From Acidobacteriota bacterium (lineage in GTDB: Bacteria; Acidobacteriota; UBA6911; RPQK01; JAJDTT01), in the NCBI GenBank assembly GCA_022827025.1, contig JAJDTT010000169.1:1-39974 (forward strand): a stretch of DNA of 39,974 nucleotides, read 5' to 3'. This document shows positions 26,336-34,344 of the stretch, one piece after another. Made by a program: the position numbers and the translations under genes. Below the pieces are notes generated by a model that made no database searches, was not told where the DNA came from, and saw nothing but the letters and a program-made list of their open reading frames with translations. The number at the start of each line of letters is the position of its first letter. Position 1 is the first letter of the stretch.

Positions 26336-27496
26336 TCACTTCACGATGGTCTTCAAGAGCCGGAAGACCCAGTCCCGGTCGCCCTGGTACTGGGATCCGA
26401 AATAGGCGGATCCGACGACCTTCCGGGCCACGTAGTTGGTCCGGATGGTGGCCACCACCAGGTCGTACTCGGGAACCACGGAGATCCGGGAGACGGCCTG
26501 CCAGTTGATGTTCCCTCCCCGGGCTTCCTGCACACCCTGTCCCGGCAGCCACCAGTTCAGGCTGTAGTCCTCGCCCCCGTGGCCGGCATGCCGGCGGCTC
26601 TGCGGTTTCCGCGTCTGGTCCACCCACTCCTTGCTGATCAATTGCCGGTCCCGCCAGCGCCCGTTACGCAGGAAGAGATAGCCGAAGCGGGCGGCGTCGG
26701 CCGAATTGATGACGACCCAGCCCGGTCCGGCCCGGACGGCGTTGCCGTCGATCTCCCAGGGCGGATCCAGGTACCGGCCGTAACCCGGCCAGAAGGGGTA
26801 CATGAGGTTTTCCTGGATCACCCGGGCGGGCATCCAGTCCCAACGCCCGGCGGGCACCTGCAGATGCCGGAAGATCTTCTCGTCCAGCACGTCCTTGAGG
26901 TCCTTGCCCCAAAGCGCCGTCAAGGCCTGGGCGAACCGCCACATCCCCCCGTCGCTGTAGATGTACTCGCCCCCCGGCGCCCGGTGGGCGTAGTTGTAGG
27001 TGGAATCTCCCATCTCGCCGTCGGCCCGGCTCAGGTCGATGTCCGGAAAGCCCGACACCATGTTGGCGAAATGCCTCCAGGTGATTTTTCGATGATGGCC
27101 CTCGTTGAGGTACTTGTAGGGGTGGGAAAGCTCTCCCTCGCCCGTCCAGGTCTTCCAGACCAGGTCGTCCAACTCGACCAGGCCGGCATCGACGGCGAGA
27201 CCCAGGCAGGTTGCGTTGAAGGTCTTGCCCATGGACGCCGTCTGGACGGCCGTCCTCTGGTTGCCCCAGGTGGCCACCACGTAGCCATGCCGGACGATGG
27301 TCCCCCCGATCCCGACCCGGGGCAGGATCCGCCGCAGGGCTTCCTCGTCGAAGCCCACGTCCGCAGGACGCCTGGTCTCCCACTCTTTTCCGGGGAACCG
27401 CTTGAGCGCGTCAGCCGGAACGGCAGTGGCAGGGATTATCGATGTCGAGGCAAAGAGGAAAAGGAATACGGAAGCCGCCCGGAAGCCTTTTGCCAC
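26336..27496 (-). CDS. Secreted serine hydrolase, beta-lactamase/PBP fold
   Basis: This 386-residue exported protein starts at GTG (27494-27496) with GAGG five bases upstream. It has a hydrophobic signal (FRAASVFLFLFASTSIIPAT). The S-x-x-K motif is SMGK (88-91) in TASMGKTFNATCLGLAVDAG. The second motif, usually Y-x-N, appears as YSD in GEYIYSDGGMWRFAQAL. The fold is that of class C beta-lactamases, esterases (EstB) and D-amino-acid peptidases. Antibiotic resistance should not be assumed. Placed before the TonB receptor and CocE hydrolases, it is more likely an esterase or amidase in the same catabolic block. It appears to be the first gene of the long minus-strand run. Confidence 0.88.
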   Translation of the reverse strand: MAKGFRAASVFLFLFASTSIIPATAVPADALKRFPGKEWETRRPADVGFDEEALRRILPRVGIGGTIVRHGYVVATWGNQRTAVQTASMGKTFNATCLGLAVDAGLVELDDLVWKTWTGEGELSHPYKYLNEGHHRKITWRHFANMVSGFPDIDLSRADGEMGDSTYNYAHRAPGGEYIYSDGGMWRFAQALTALWGKDLKDVLDEKIFRHLQVPAGRWDWMPARVIQENLMYPFWPGYGRYLDPPWEIDGNAVRAGPGWVVINSADAARFGYLFLRNGRWRDRQLISKEWVDQTRKPQSRRHAGHGGEDYSLNWWLPGQGVQEARGGNINWQAVSRISVVPEYDLVVATIRTNYVARKVVGSAYFGSQYQGDRDWVFRLLKTIVK

Positions 27497-27602
27497 TCTT
27501 CCCTCGGAATGCTGGAACGAGAAACCTGCTCAAAATAACGGGCGGTTTCAAACGAGGCACACCTTAGCGGCAGCCCGGAACGCAAGTCAAGAAAAAACGC
27601 CT

Positions 27603-27917
27603 TCAGTCCTGTGTCGACGATTGCGCCGATCGCCCGGCCCGATCCGTCCGGGAATCGGGACTCGACATCCCGGGGAAGAGACGCTGTTGGTGAGTCGGGT
27701 GCAGGTTCCGTTCGCGCCACCAACGGAGGGCCGCAAACGCCGCCAAGCCACCCACGGCTCCCAGAATCACGAAACCGCGAATTGTCGGTATCCCGACCCA
27801 AAAGATGAACATGACGCCCAAGGCGAAGACGAGCCCGGCGGCGCCCTTCACTGGAATCTTCTCGATCCGAATCCCGGGATGTGTCTTCAGTGGCTTGGAG
27901 GGTGAGGACTGTGACAT
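27603..27917 (-). CDS. Small hypothetical membrane protein
   Basis: This 104-residue protein has two adjacent hydrophobic segments, GAAGLVFALGVMFIFWVGIP and GFVILGAVGGLAAFAALRWW, followed by a basic and polar tail. I do not recognise a family. The ATG at 27915-27917 has no clear ribosome-binding site. The composition looks like a real membrane protein rather than a chance frame. It is divergent from the DAO oxidase gene starting at 27957, so promoters for both must lie in the ~40 bases between or within them. Confidence 0.6.
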   Translation of the reverse strand: MSQSSPSKPLKTHPGIRIEKIPVKGAAGLVFALGVMFIFWVGIPTIRGFVILGAVGGLAAFAALRWWRERNLHPTHQQRLFPGMSSPDSRTDRAGRSAQSSTQD

Positions 27918-27956
27918 GGATTCAGCGTACCATAGCCTCCGATTGGAGGACGAAGC

Positions 27957-29195
27957 ATGGCAAAGACGTCACAGTCGGTGATCATCGTCGGTGCCGGGAT
28001 CGCCGGATTGAGCACCTCGTTCCATCTGGCCGACAAGGGAGTTGGGAAGATCCTGCTCCTGGACAAGGGCCGGGTGGGAGACGGTTCCAGCAGCCGCTCG
28101 GGGGCCATCAACACCATGATGATGGCCACCGAGGGCGCCAGCCGGGCGCGAGGCATCACCTTCGACATCTTCGAGCGGTTCGACAAGATCCTGGAGAACT
28201 ACGACTTTCACCAGGTGGGGTGCCTGAATCTCCTGGACTCCCGGCAGTTCGAGCGGGCCCGCCGGCTCCATCCCATGCACCGGCGCGCCGGAGCCCGCTT
28301 TCTGGTGCTCCGGCGGCGGGAGATCGAGGAGCGTTTCCCCGATCTGCGGATCGGTGAAGACGAGTACGGCGTGCTGGACCTGCGCGGCGGTTACAGCGAG
28401 CCGGACCGCTACCTTCCCGCCCTCAGCGCCAAGGTCCGGGAGATGGGCGTGGAACTCCGGGAAGGCGTGACCATCGAGGAGTTCCTGATCGAAGGTGGGC
28501 GGGTCACGGGCGTTCGGACCCGGGAATCGGGGACTCTCCGGGCGGACTCGGTTGTCTGCACCGTCAATGCCTGGGCCAATTCGCTGATGGCCCAGGCGGG
28601 CCAGCCGCTGCCGGTGCGAAACTTCGTTCACGAACGGTGGGTCACCATGCCCTTGGAACATCCGCCCCGGCTGCCGGCCACGAACGACGATGCCAGGGGC
28701 GTCTATTACCGTCCCACGGAGGATGATCGGGTCCTGCTGGGCACCGGCGCCCACGAGGCGGTTCAGATCGAGAGGCCCGGGCCCGACTTCCGGCTCACCG
28801 AGCTGGTCCCCGATCCCCGGTCCCTGCCCTTCATCCAGGAGGCGGTTCGGGGCCGCCTGCCCCTGATCCGGGGAGTCGACATCGACTACCACCGCGTGGG
28901 CCTGGTGAGCTACGCCCTGGACTTTCTGCCCAATATCGGACCGGTGGACGCCGTGCCGGGACTCTATCTGGCGGTCACGTTCAACTCCGGCGGCTTCGGC
29001 TACCATCCCGTCGCCGGTTTCCTCCTGGCGGAATACATGGTGGATGGACAGACCAGCATCGACGCGTCCGAATTCTCCCCGGACAGGTTTTTGGATTTCG
29101 ATACCGCAGGCTACCTGGCGACAACCGTCACTCACGGGCAGATGATCCGGGACCATGAGGCGCGGACGGCGCTTCCGGTGCGCAAGCGGCATTGA
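27957..29195 (+). CDS. FAD-dependent oxidoreductase, DAO family (second copy)
   Basis: This 412-residue flavoprotein has the FAD motif VIIVGAGIAGLSTSFHLADKG, then LLLDKGRVGDGSSSRSGAI. The C-terminal substrate and FAD closure segment is LYLAVTFNSGGFGYHPVAGF. The ATG at 27957 follows GGAGG by 7 bases. Members oxidise amines such as sarcosine, glycine or proline. It is only distantly similar to the DAO protein at 14308-15477, so it is not a recent duplicate. It heads the plus-strand run that ends with the GcvP-like genes, so an imine or glycine-type product being passed on is conceivable but unproven. Confidence 0.9.
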   Translation: MAKTSQSVIIVGAGIAGLSTSFHLADKGVGKILLLDKGRVGDGSSSRSGAINTMMMATEGASRARGITFDIFERFDKILENYDFHQVGCLNLLDSRQFERARRLHPMHRRAGARFLVLRRREIEERFPDLRIGEDEYGVLDLRGGYSEPDRYLPALSAKVREMGVELREGVTIEEFLIEGGRVTGVRTRESGTLRADSVVCTVNAWANSLMAQAGQPLPVRNFVHERWVTMPLEHPPRLPATNDDARGVYYRPTEDDRVLLGTGAHEAVQIERPGPDFRLTELVPDPRSLPFIQEAVRGRLPLIRGVDIDYHRVGLVSYALDFLPNIGPVDAVPGLYLAVTFNSGGFGYHPVAGFLLAEYMVDGQTSIDASEFSPDRFLDFDTAGYLATTVTHGQMIRDHEARTALPVRKRH

Positions 29196-29268
29196 TCCGG
29201 TTCCGACGATCGTGAAGTAACGCCTCGCGGGATCCGTCCGGGTCTCCTCGTTGCGTCCTTCCCCGGAG

Positions 29269-29285
29269 CAGGACAGAATGTCCTG
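29269..29285. repeat. Short perfect hairpin between DAO and acyltransferase genes
   Basis: CAGGACAGAATGTCCTG forms a perfect 7-bp stem with a GAA loop. It lies 44 bases before the acyltransferase start. There is no T-run, so it is a weak terminator candidate; it could be an mRNA processing or operator site. Confidence 0.4.
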
Positions 29286-29328
29286 AACCGGCAGGATCGG
29301 TAGAAACCGCTTGCAGGGAGGAATCCGG

Positions 29329-30072
29329 ATGAGCAACGGTCAGACCCATCACCAGCGCACCGGCCGGGAGACCCGGCTCGAGAACGCCGTCATCGGTGAA
29401 GGCACCTTCATCGAGCCCGATGTCACCCTCGGTTACCGGTATCACCGGGACTGCGGTCCGGCCCGAGTCGGCCGCCACGGGATCCTTCGGCAAGGGACCG
29501 TCATCTACGGCGACACCCGGATCGGCGACTATTTCCAGACCGGCCTCTACGCGGTCATCCGGGCCAAGGTCCGGATCGGGAACTACTGCACCATCTTCAA
29601 CCACTCGGTGCTGGAAGGGATCGTCCGGATGGGAGACGGGGTGCGGATCATGGCCCACACCTACATCCCCACCCGGACCTGGTTCGGGGACAATGTCTTC
29701 GTGGGGCCGGGGGTCATCTTCCTGAACGATCGGGAGCCTTGCCGTTACGAAGTCATGCCCACGCCCCGCGGCGCCACCATCGAGGACGAGGTCGTGATCG
29801 GGGGCGGCTGCACCGTCCTTCCCGGGATCACCATCGGCGAGGGCAGCTTCATCGCCGCGGGTGCGGTGGTGCACCGCGACGTTCCCAGGAAGAGCTTCGT
29901 CAAGGGGGTTCCCGGACGCGTGGAGCCGCTTCCGGACAAGTTCGACATGCCCAACAACCTGGGCGTCATGAGACAGAAGATCGATATTTGGCATCCGCTC
30001 ACCGCCGATCTGGCCGCCGTCGATTGGCCGGAGCGGTGGGGCCCGGCTCCCGACTGGTCCACGTCCGATTGA
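29329..30072 (+). CDS. Hexapeptide-repeat (left-handed beta-helix) acyltransferase
   Basis: This 247-residue LbH-family transferase starts at ATG 29329, with GGGAGGA about 6 bases upstream. Hexapeptide turns run through the protein: AVIGEGTFIEPDVTLG, AVIRAKVRIGNYCTIFNHSV, VFVGPGVIFLND and VVIGGGCTVLPGITIGEGSF. It closes with the usual AAGAVVHRDVP and KGVPGRV. NHSVLEG may hold the active-site His. Such enzymes transfer acetyl or other acyl groups from CoA to amino sugars or small amines. The acceptor is unknown. It stands between the DAO oxidase and the PQQ-type lipoproteins. Confidence 0.88.
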   Translation: MSNGQTHHQRTGRETRLENAVIGEGTFIEPDVTLGYRYHRDCGPARVGRHGILRQGTVIYGDTRIGDYFQTGLYAVIRAKVRIGNYCTIFNHSVLEGIVRMGDGVRIMAHTYIPTRTWFGDNVFVGPGVIFLNDREPCRYEVMPTPRGATIEDEVVIGGGCTVLPGITIGEGSFIAAGAVVHRDVPRKSFVKGVPGRVEPLPDKFDMPNNLGVMRQKIDIWHPLTADLAAVDWPERWGPAPDWSTSD

Positions 30073-30114
30073 GAGCCCCGTGGTCGGCGTTCCGGTCGAG
30101 GAGGCGAAGAAGAC

Positions 30115-31386
30115 ATGAAAAAAACACCGGTCCTGCTCCTGGCCGCCTGTTTTTGCGGCGTCTCCCTGTCCGGCAACTGGCCCGACTACCGGGGCCCCCG
30201 CCAGGATGGGGTGTCCGAGGTCACGAGCCTGCCCCTGCGCTGGAGCGAGACGCTCAACGTTCGCTGGAAGACGCCGATTCACGGCCGTGCCTGGTCCTCC
30301 CCCGTCATCTGGGGGAAACAGGTCTGGCTCACCACCGCCACGGAGGACGGAAAAGAACTCTCTGTTCTGTGCATCGATCGAGACAGCGGGAAGATCCTCT
30401 TGGACCGCAAGCTCTTCGACGTCGCCATACCGCGTCCCCTGAGCAACGCCGTCAACACCTATGCCAGTCCCTCGCCCACCATCGAGGAGGGCCGGGTCTA
30501 TGTCCATTTCGGGAGTTACGGGACCGCCTGTCTGGACACGAAGACCTTCGAGGTCCTCTGGGAACGCCGGGACCTCCCCTGCGACCACTGGCGCGGTCCG
30601 GCCTCTTCGCCCGTGCTCTGGGAGGACGTCCTCTTCCTGCACATGGATGGCGCCGACGTCCAGTACGTGGCGGCACTGGACAAGACCACGGGCTTCAACC
30701 GGTGGGTGACCTTCCGCTCGGTCGACTACGGAGACCTGGAGGAGAACGGCCGGCCGCGCATGTCCGGTGACTTCCGCAAGGCCTACAACACGCCGCTGGT
30801 GATCGAGTTCCAGGGAGAGCCGCAACTCATCAGCCCCAGCGCCAAGGGAGCCTACGGCTACGATCCCCGCACCGGACGCGAGATCTGGCAGATTCGCCAC
30901 GGAGGTCATTCCTCGGCGCCCAGGACTCTCTACTCCGACGGCCAGGTCGGGATCGGAACCGGATACATCGGGAGCGCGGCCCAGCTCTGGGGGGTCCGTC
31001 TCGGCGGCCGGGGCGACGTGACCGGGACCCACATCGCCTGGAAGTACGCCCGCGGCGCTCCGAAGCACTCCTCCCCGGTTCTGGCCGGAGGACGGGTCTA
31101 CATGGTGAGCAACGACGGGATCGCCACTTGCCTCGACTTCAAGAGCGGACAGGAGATCTGGAAGATCCGAATCGGCGGTCTCCACTCCGCCTCGGTCCTC
31201 TACGCCGGCGGCCGGATTCACTACTTCGACGAGGACGGCCGAACCACCATCCTCCAACCGGGGGAGACACCGGAAATCCTGGCCAGGAACCAACTGGACG
31301 ACGGTTTCATGGCCTCGCCGGCGGTGGCCGACGGAGCCCTCTTCCTGCGCACGAAGACGCACCTCTACCGGATCCAGGGAAGATGA
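30115..31386 (+). CDS. PQQ-like beta-propeller lipoprotein 1
   Basis: This 423-residue exported protein has a signal with a lipobox-like LLLAAC (MKKTPVLLLAACFCG), so it is probably membrane-anchored. The mature part begins NWPDYRGPRQDGVSE, the hallmark opening of PQQ-binding-like beta-propeller (PQQ_2/BamB-like) proteins. Repeated blades such as CIDRDSGKILLDRKLFD, GAYGYDPRTGREIWQIRHG and CLDFKSGQEIWKIRIGG follow. Members of this group in Acidobacteriota and Planctomycetota usually have no proven enzyme activity. The stop overlaps the start of paralogue 2 (ATGA at 31383-31386). AGGAGG stands 10 bases before the ATG. Confidence 0.88.
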   Translation: MKKTPVLLLAACFCGVSLSGNWPDYRGPRQDGVSEVTSLPLRWSETLNVRWKTPIHGRAWSSPVIWGKQVWLTTATEDGKELSVLCIDRDSGKILLDRKLFDVAIPRPLSNAVNTYASPSPTIEEGRVYVHFGSYGTACLDTKTFEVLWERRDLPCDHWRGPASSPVLWEDVLFLHMDGADVQYVAALDKTTGFNRWVTFRSVDYGDLEENGRPRMSGDFRKAYNTPLVIEFQGEPQLISPSAKGAYGYDPRTGREIWQIRHGGHSSAPRTLYSDGQVGIGTGYIGSAAQLWGVRLGGRGDVTGTHIAWKYARGAPKHSSPVLAGGRVYMVSNDGIATCLDFKSGQEIWKIRIGGLHSASVLYAGGRIHYFDEDGRTTILQPGETPEILARNQLDDGFMASPAVADGALFLRTKTHLYRIQGR

Positions 31387-32660
31387 GCAAAGAGAAGAGA
31401 ATTCCGATCCTGCTCCTGGCCGCATGCCTTTCGAGCGGCGCCATGTTCGGAAACTGGCCCGACTATCGAGGGCCGGGCCGGGACGGCAGATCCGAGGCCG
31501 CGAACCTCCCCCTGCGCTGGGGCGAGACGCTCAACGTTCGATGGAAGACGCCGGTTCACGGCCGCGGCTGGTCGTCTCCGGTGATCTGGGGAGAACAGAT
31601 CTGACTCACCACCGCCACGGAGGACGGCAAGGAACTCTCCGTTCTGTGCATCGATCGCGACAGCGGGAAGATCCTCTTGGACCGCAAGCTCTTCGACGTC
31701 CCCAAACCTCGTCCCCTGAGCAACCCCGACAATTCCTACGCCAGTCCCTCGCCGACCATCGAGGAGGGCCGGGCCTATATCCATTTCGGGAGCTACGGGA
31801 CCGCCTGTCTGGACACCCGGACCTTCGAGATTCTCTGGCAACGCCGGGACCTCCCCTGCGACCACTGGCGCGGCCCGGCCTCTTCTCCCTATCTCTGGGA
31901 GGACCTCCTCTTCCTGAATATGGACGGCGCCGACGTCCAGTACGTGGTGGCTCTGGACAAGGCGACCGGCGCCAACCGGTGGGTGACGTTTCGGTCGGTG
32001 GATTATGGAGACCTGGAGGAGGACGGCCGCCCGCGCGCGTTCGGAGACTTCCGCAAGGCCTACAACACGCCGCTGGTGGTCGATTTCCAGGGAGAGTTGC
32101 AACTCATCAGTCCCGGCGCCAAAGGGGCCTACGGATACGAGCCCAGAACCGGCCGCGAACTCTGGCAGATTCGCCATACCGGTCACTCCTCGGCCCCAAG
32201 GACCCTGTACGCTGACGGCCAGGTCGGCATCGCCACGGGGCACATCGGGGGGACGGCGCAACTTTGGGCGGTCCGTCTCGGCGGCCGGGGCGACGTGACC
32301 GGATCCCATGTGGCCTGGAAACACGCCCGGGGCGCTCCCAAGCGTTCCTCTCCGGTGCTGGTCGAGGGGCGGGTCTACATGGTGAGCAACGACGGGATCG
32401 CCACCTGCGTCGACTTCAAGAGCGGAAAGGAGATCTGGAAGGAACGAATCGGCGGTCTCCACTCCTCCTCGGTGCTCTACGCCAGCGGCCGGATCCACTT
32501 CTTCGACGAAGACGGCGTCGCAACCATCGTCCAACCGGCCGACACTCTGGAAATCCTGGCCCGAAACAAGCTGGAAAACGGTTTCATGGCCTCGCCGGCG
32601 GTCTCCGGCGGAGCGCTCTTCCTGCGCACCACCACACACCTCTACCGCATTCAGGAATAG
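31383..32660 (+). CDS. PQQ-like beta-propeller lipoprotein 2, with in-frame nonsense codon
   Basis: This is a tandem paralogue of the previous gene, strongly similar throughout, with a lipobox-like signal (MSKEKRIPILLLAACLSSG). Codon 74 is TGA (31602-31604) where paralogue 1 has TGG (Trp in KQVWLTTATEDG). The same frame then continues without another stop to 32660 with LTTATEDGKELSVLCIDRD. A single G-to-A change explains it. It may be a sequencing error, strain variation or an early pseudogene. Recoding of UGA as Trp is unlikely because other genes here end in TGA. If restored, the product would be 425 residues. Confidence 0.75.
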
Positions 32661-32665
32661 CGGAG

Positions 32666-32684
32666 GGGCGATTTCCAATCGCCC
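32666..32684. repeat. Hairpin repeat, TTTCCA-type loop (e)
   Basis: GGGCGAT and ATCGCCC pair perfectly around TTCCA. It lies 5 bases after the stop of PQQ-like gene 2. The loop core matches hairpins (a)-(d) near 21.7 kb although the stem is unrelated. Confidence 0.75.
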
Positions 32685-32692
32685 GGCGGGAA

Positions 32693-32711
32693 GGGCGATT
32701 TCCAGTCGCCC
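32693..32711. repeat. Hairpin repeat, TTTCCAG loop (f)
   Basis: GGGCGA and TCGCCC pair around TTTCCAG. It is nearly the same as (e), in the same orientation, 9 bases further on. Confidence 0.75.
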
Positions 32712-32759
32712 GCTCTCCACATTCGCCTGTTCCGCTTTGGATCGCGCTCACGCCGGAGC

Positions 32760-32780
32760 GCGGCGGCTGGAAACCGCCGC
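32760..32780. repeat. Hairpin repeat, CTGGAAA loop (g)
   Basis: GCGGCGG and CCGCCGC pair around CTGGAAA, the reverse complement of the TTTCCAG loop of (f). It is in inverted orientation with a different stem. With (e) and (f) it forms a cluster ahead of the GcvP-like genes. Confidence 0.72.
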
Positions 32781-32890
32781 TCCTTCCGCATCTCCTTGAA
32801 TTTCCCCGCCTTGCTCGTAGTAGACTGAGCCCGTTCGGCGGCGGAAATTCTTCTTCCCGCACCGGCAAGCCGAGCAGACGGAGGAGCATC

Positions 32891-34294
32891 GTGAGTCAAA
32901 GGCGAATCGTCTACCCCTACATCCCCAACTCGGTCCCGGAGATCAAGGCCCAAATGCTCAAGGAAGTGGGCGCCCGGGACATCATGGATCTCTACGCCGA
33001 GATCCCCGACGAGCTGATCCTGAAGCGGAGGATGGACCTCCCCGAGCCGATCCTGGACGAATACTCCCTGAAGCGGCACCTGGAGGAGATCCTGGACCGG
33101 AATCGGAACTGCGACGACCACCTGAATTTTCTCGGCGCCGGCTGCGCCCAGCACCACGTTCCGGCCGTCTGCGACGAGATCAGCAGCCGCGGCGAGTTCG
33201 TCACGGCCTACGTGGGAGAACCGTACGCCGACCACGGCAAATGGCAGGCCCTCTTCGAGTATGCCAGCCTCATGGGGGAGCTGCTGGACATGGACGTCCT
33301 GAGCTGTCCCCTCTACGACGGACCGTCGGCCGCGGCGACCTCGCTGCGGATGGCCTCCCGGACCACCGGCAGGAACGAGGTGCTGGTTCCCGGATCCGCG
33401 AGTCCGGATCTGATGGCGGTGGTGCGCAACTACCTGGGCGGCATCGGCGAACCTCAGGTTTCCATTCGGACCATCGATTTCGATCCCGGCTCCGGTTTGC
33501 TGGACCTGGATCAACTCCGATCCGCCATCTCCTCGAACACGGCGGCGGTTCTCATCGAGAATCCCGGGTATCTGGGCAACATCGAGACCCGGGCCGAGGA
33601 GATCGGGGAGATCGCCCGCAACGCCGGCGCCGAGTTCGTCGTCTACACCGACCCCATATCCCTGGGAGTCCTGGCGCCTCCCGTCCACTACGGCGGGACC
33701 TTCGCCTGCGGCGACTTCCAGCCCCTGGGAATGCACATCCAGTGCGGCGGCGGACAGGGCGGCTTCATCGCCACCCACGACGACATGCGCTACGTGGCCG
33801 AGTTCAAGGACCTCATGTTCGGCATCACCGAGACCGTGAAAGAGGGGGAGTGGGGCTTCGGCGAAGTGCTCTTCGACCGGACCTCCTACGGTTCCCGGGA
33901 ACAGGGCAAGGAGTACACGGGAACCACCACCGGGCTCTGGGCCATCACGGCCGGCGTCTACCTGGCGCTGATGGGTCCCAAGGGGATGGAGGAGATCGGC
34001 CGGACCATCCTCCAGAAGTCGCAGTACGCCGCCCGGCAGATTGGCGGGATACCGGGGGTCCGGGTCGCGTCAGAGACCCCGTTCTTCAAGGAGTTCGTGG
34101 TGAACTTCGACGGGACCGGCAAGAGCGTCGGTGAGATCAACGCCGCGCTCCTGGACCGCAAGATCTTCGGGGGCAAGGACATTTCCGGAGAGTTTCCCCA
34201 GTTGGGCCAGAGCGCCCTCTATTGCGTGACCGAGAGAATCACCCAGGACGACATCCACACGCTGGTGCAGGCCCTGGGTGAGTGCTGCAGCTGA
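32891..34294 (+). CDS. Divergent glycine dehydrogenase subunit 1-like protein (GcvPA-like)
   Basis: This 467-residue protein starts at GTG 32891 with GGAGGA five bases upstream. It aligns by eye with the alpha subunit of two-subunit glycine decarboxylase (P-protein): YIPNSVPEIKAQMLKEVG, FLGAGCAQHHVPAVCDEISS, EFVTAY, FEYASLMGELLDMDV, YDGPSAA and VYTDPISLGVLAPP. Key canonical segments are changed. TPYQPE.SQG is replaced by VGEPYADHGKW, and the usual REKATSNICT is replaced by REQGKEYTGTTTG. It is therefore probably a separate clade that may not act on glycine. It is followed by the beta-like subunit after 50 bases. No gcvH, gcvT or lipoamide dehydrogenase gene is in the window. Confidence 0.85.
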   Translation: MSQRRIVYPYIPNSVPEIKAQMLKEVGARDIMDLYAEIPDELILKRRMDLPEPILDEYSLKRHLEEILDRNRNCDDHLNFLGAGCAQHHVPAVCDEISSRGEFVTAYVGEPYADHGKWQALFEYASLMGELLDMDVLSCPLYDGPSAAATSLRMASRTTGRNEVLVPGSASPDLMAVVRNYLGGIGEPQVSIRTIDFDPGSGLLDLDQLRSAISSNTAAVLIENPGYLGNIETRAEEIGEIARNAGAEFVVYTDPISLGVLAPPVHYGGTFACGDFQPLGMHIQCGGGQGGFIATHDDMRYVAEFKDLMFGITETVKEGEWGFGEVLFDRTSYGSREQGKEYTGTTTGLWAITAGVYLALMGPKGMEEIGRTILQKSQYAARQIGGIPGVRVASETPFFKEFVVNFDGTGKSVGEINAALLDRKIFGGKDISGEFPQLGQSALYCVTERITQDDIHTLVQALGECCS

Positions 34295-34344
34295 AACAGG
34301 ATCCGGAGAACGGAGGCTTCCGAACCGGAAAGGAGATCGGGACC

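Noticed and set aside
26336-27496. Antibiotic-resistance beta-lactamase
   Set aside because: Only the SxxK fold is shared; the second motif is atypical and the context is a catabolic hydrolase cluster.
31602-31604. UGA read as tryptophan (alternative genetic code)
   Set aside because: Several genes in the window end in TGA with correct family lengths, and Trp is otherwise encoded by TGG.
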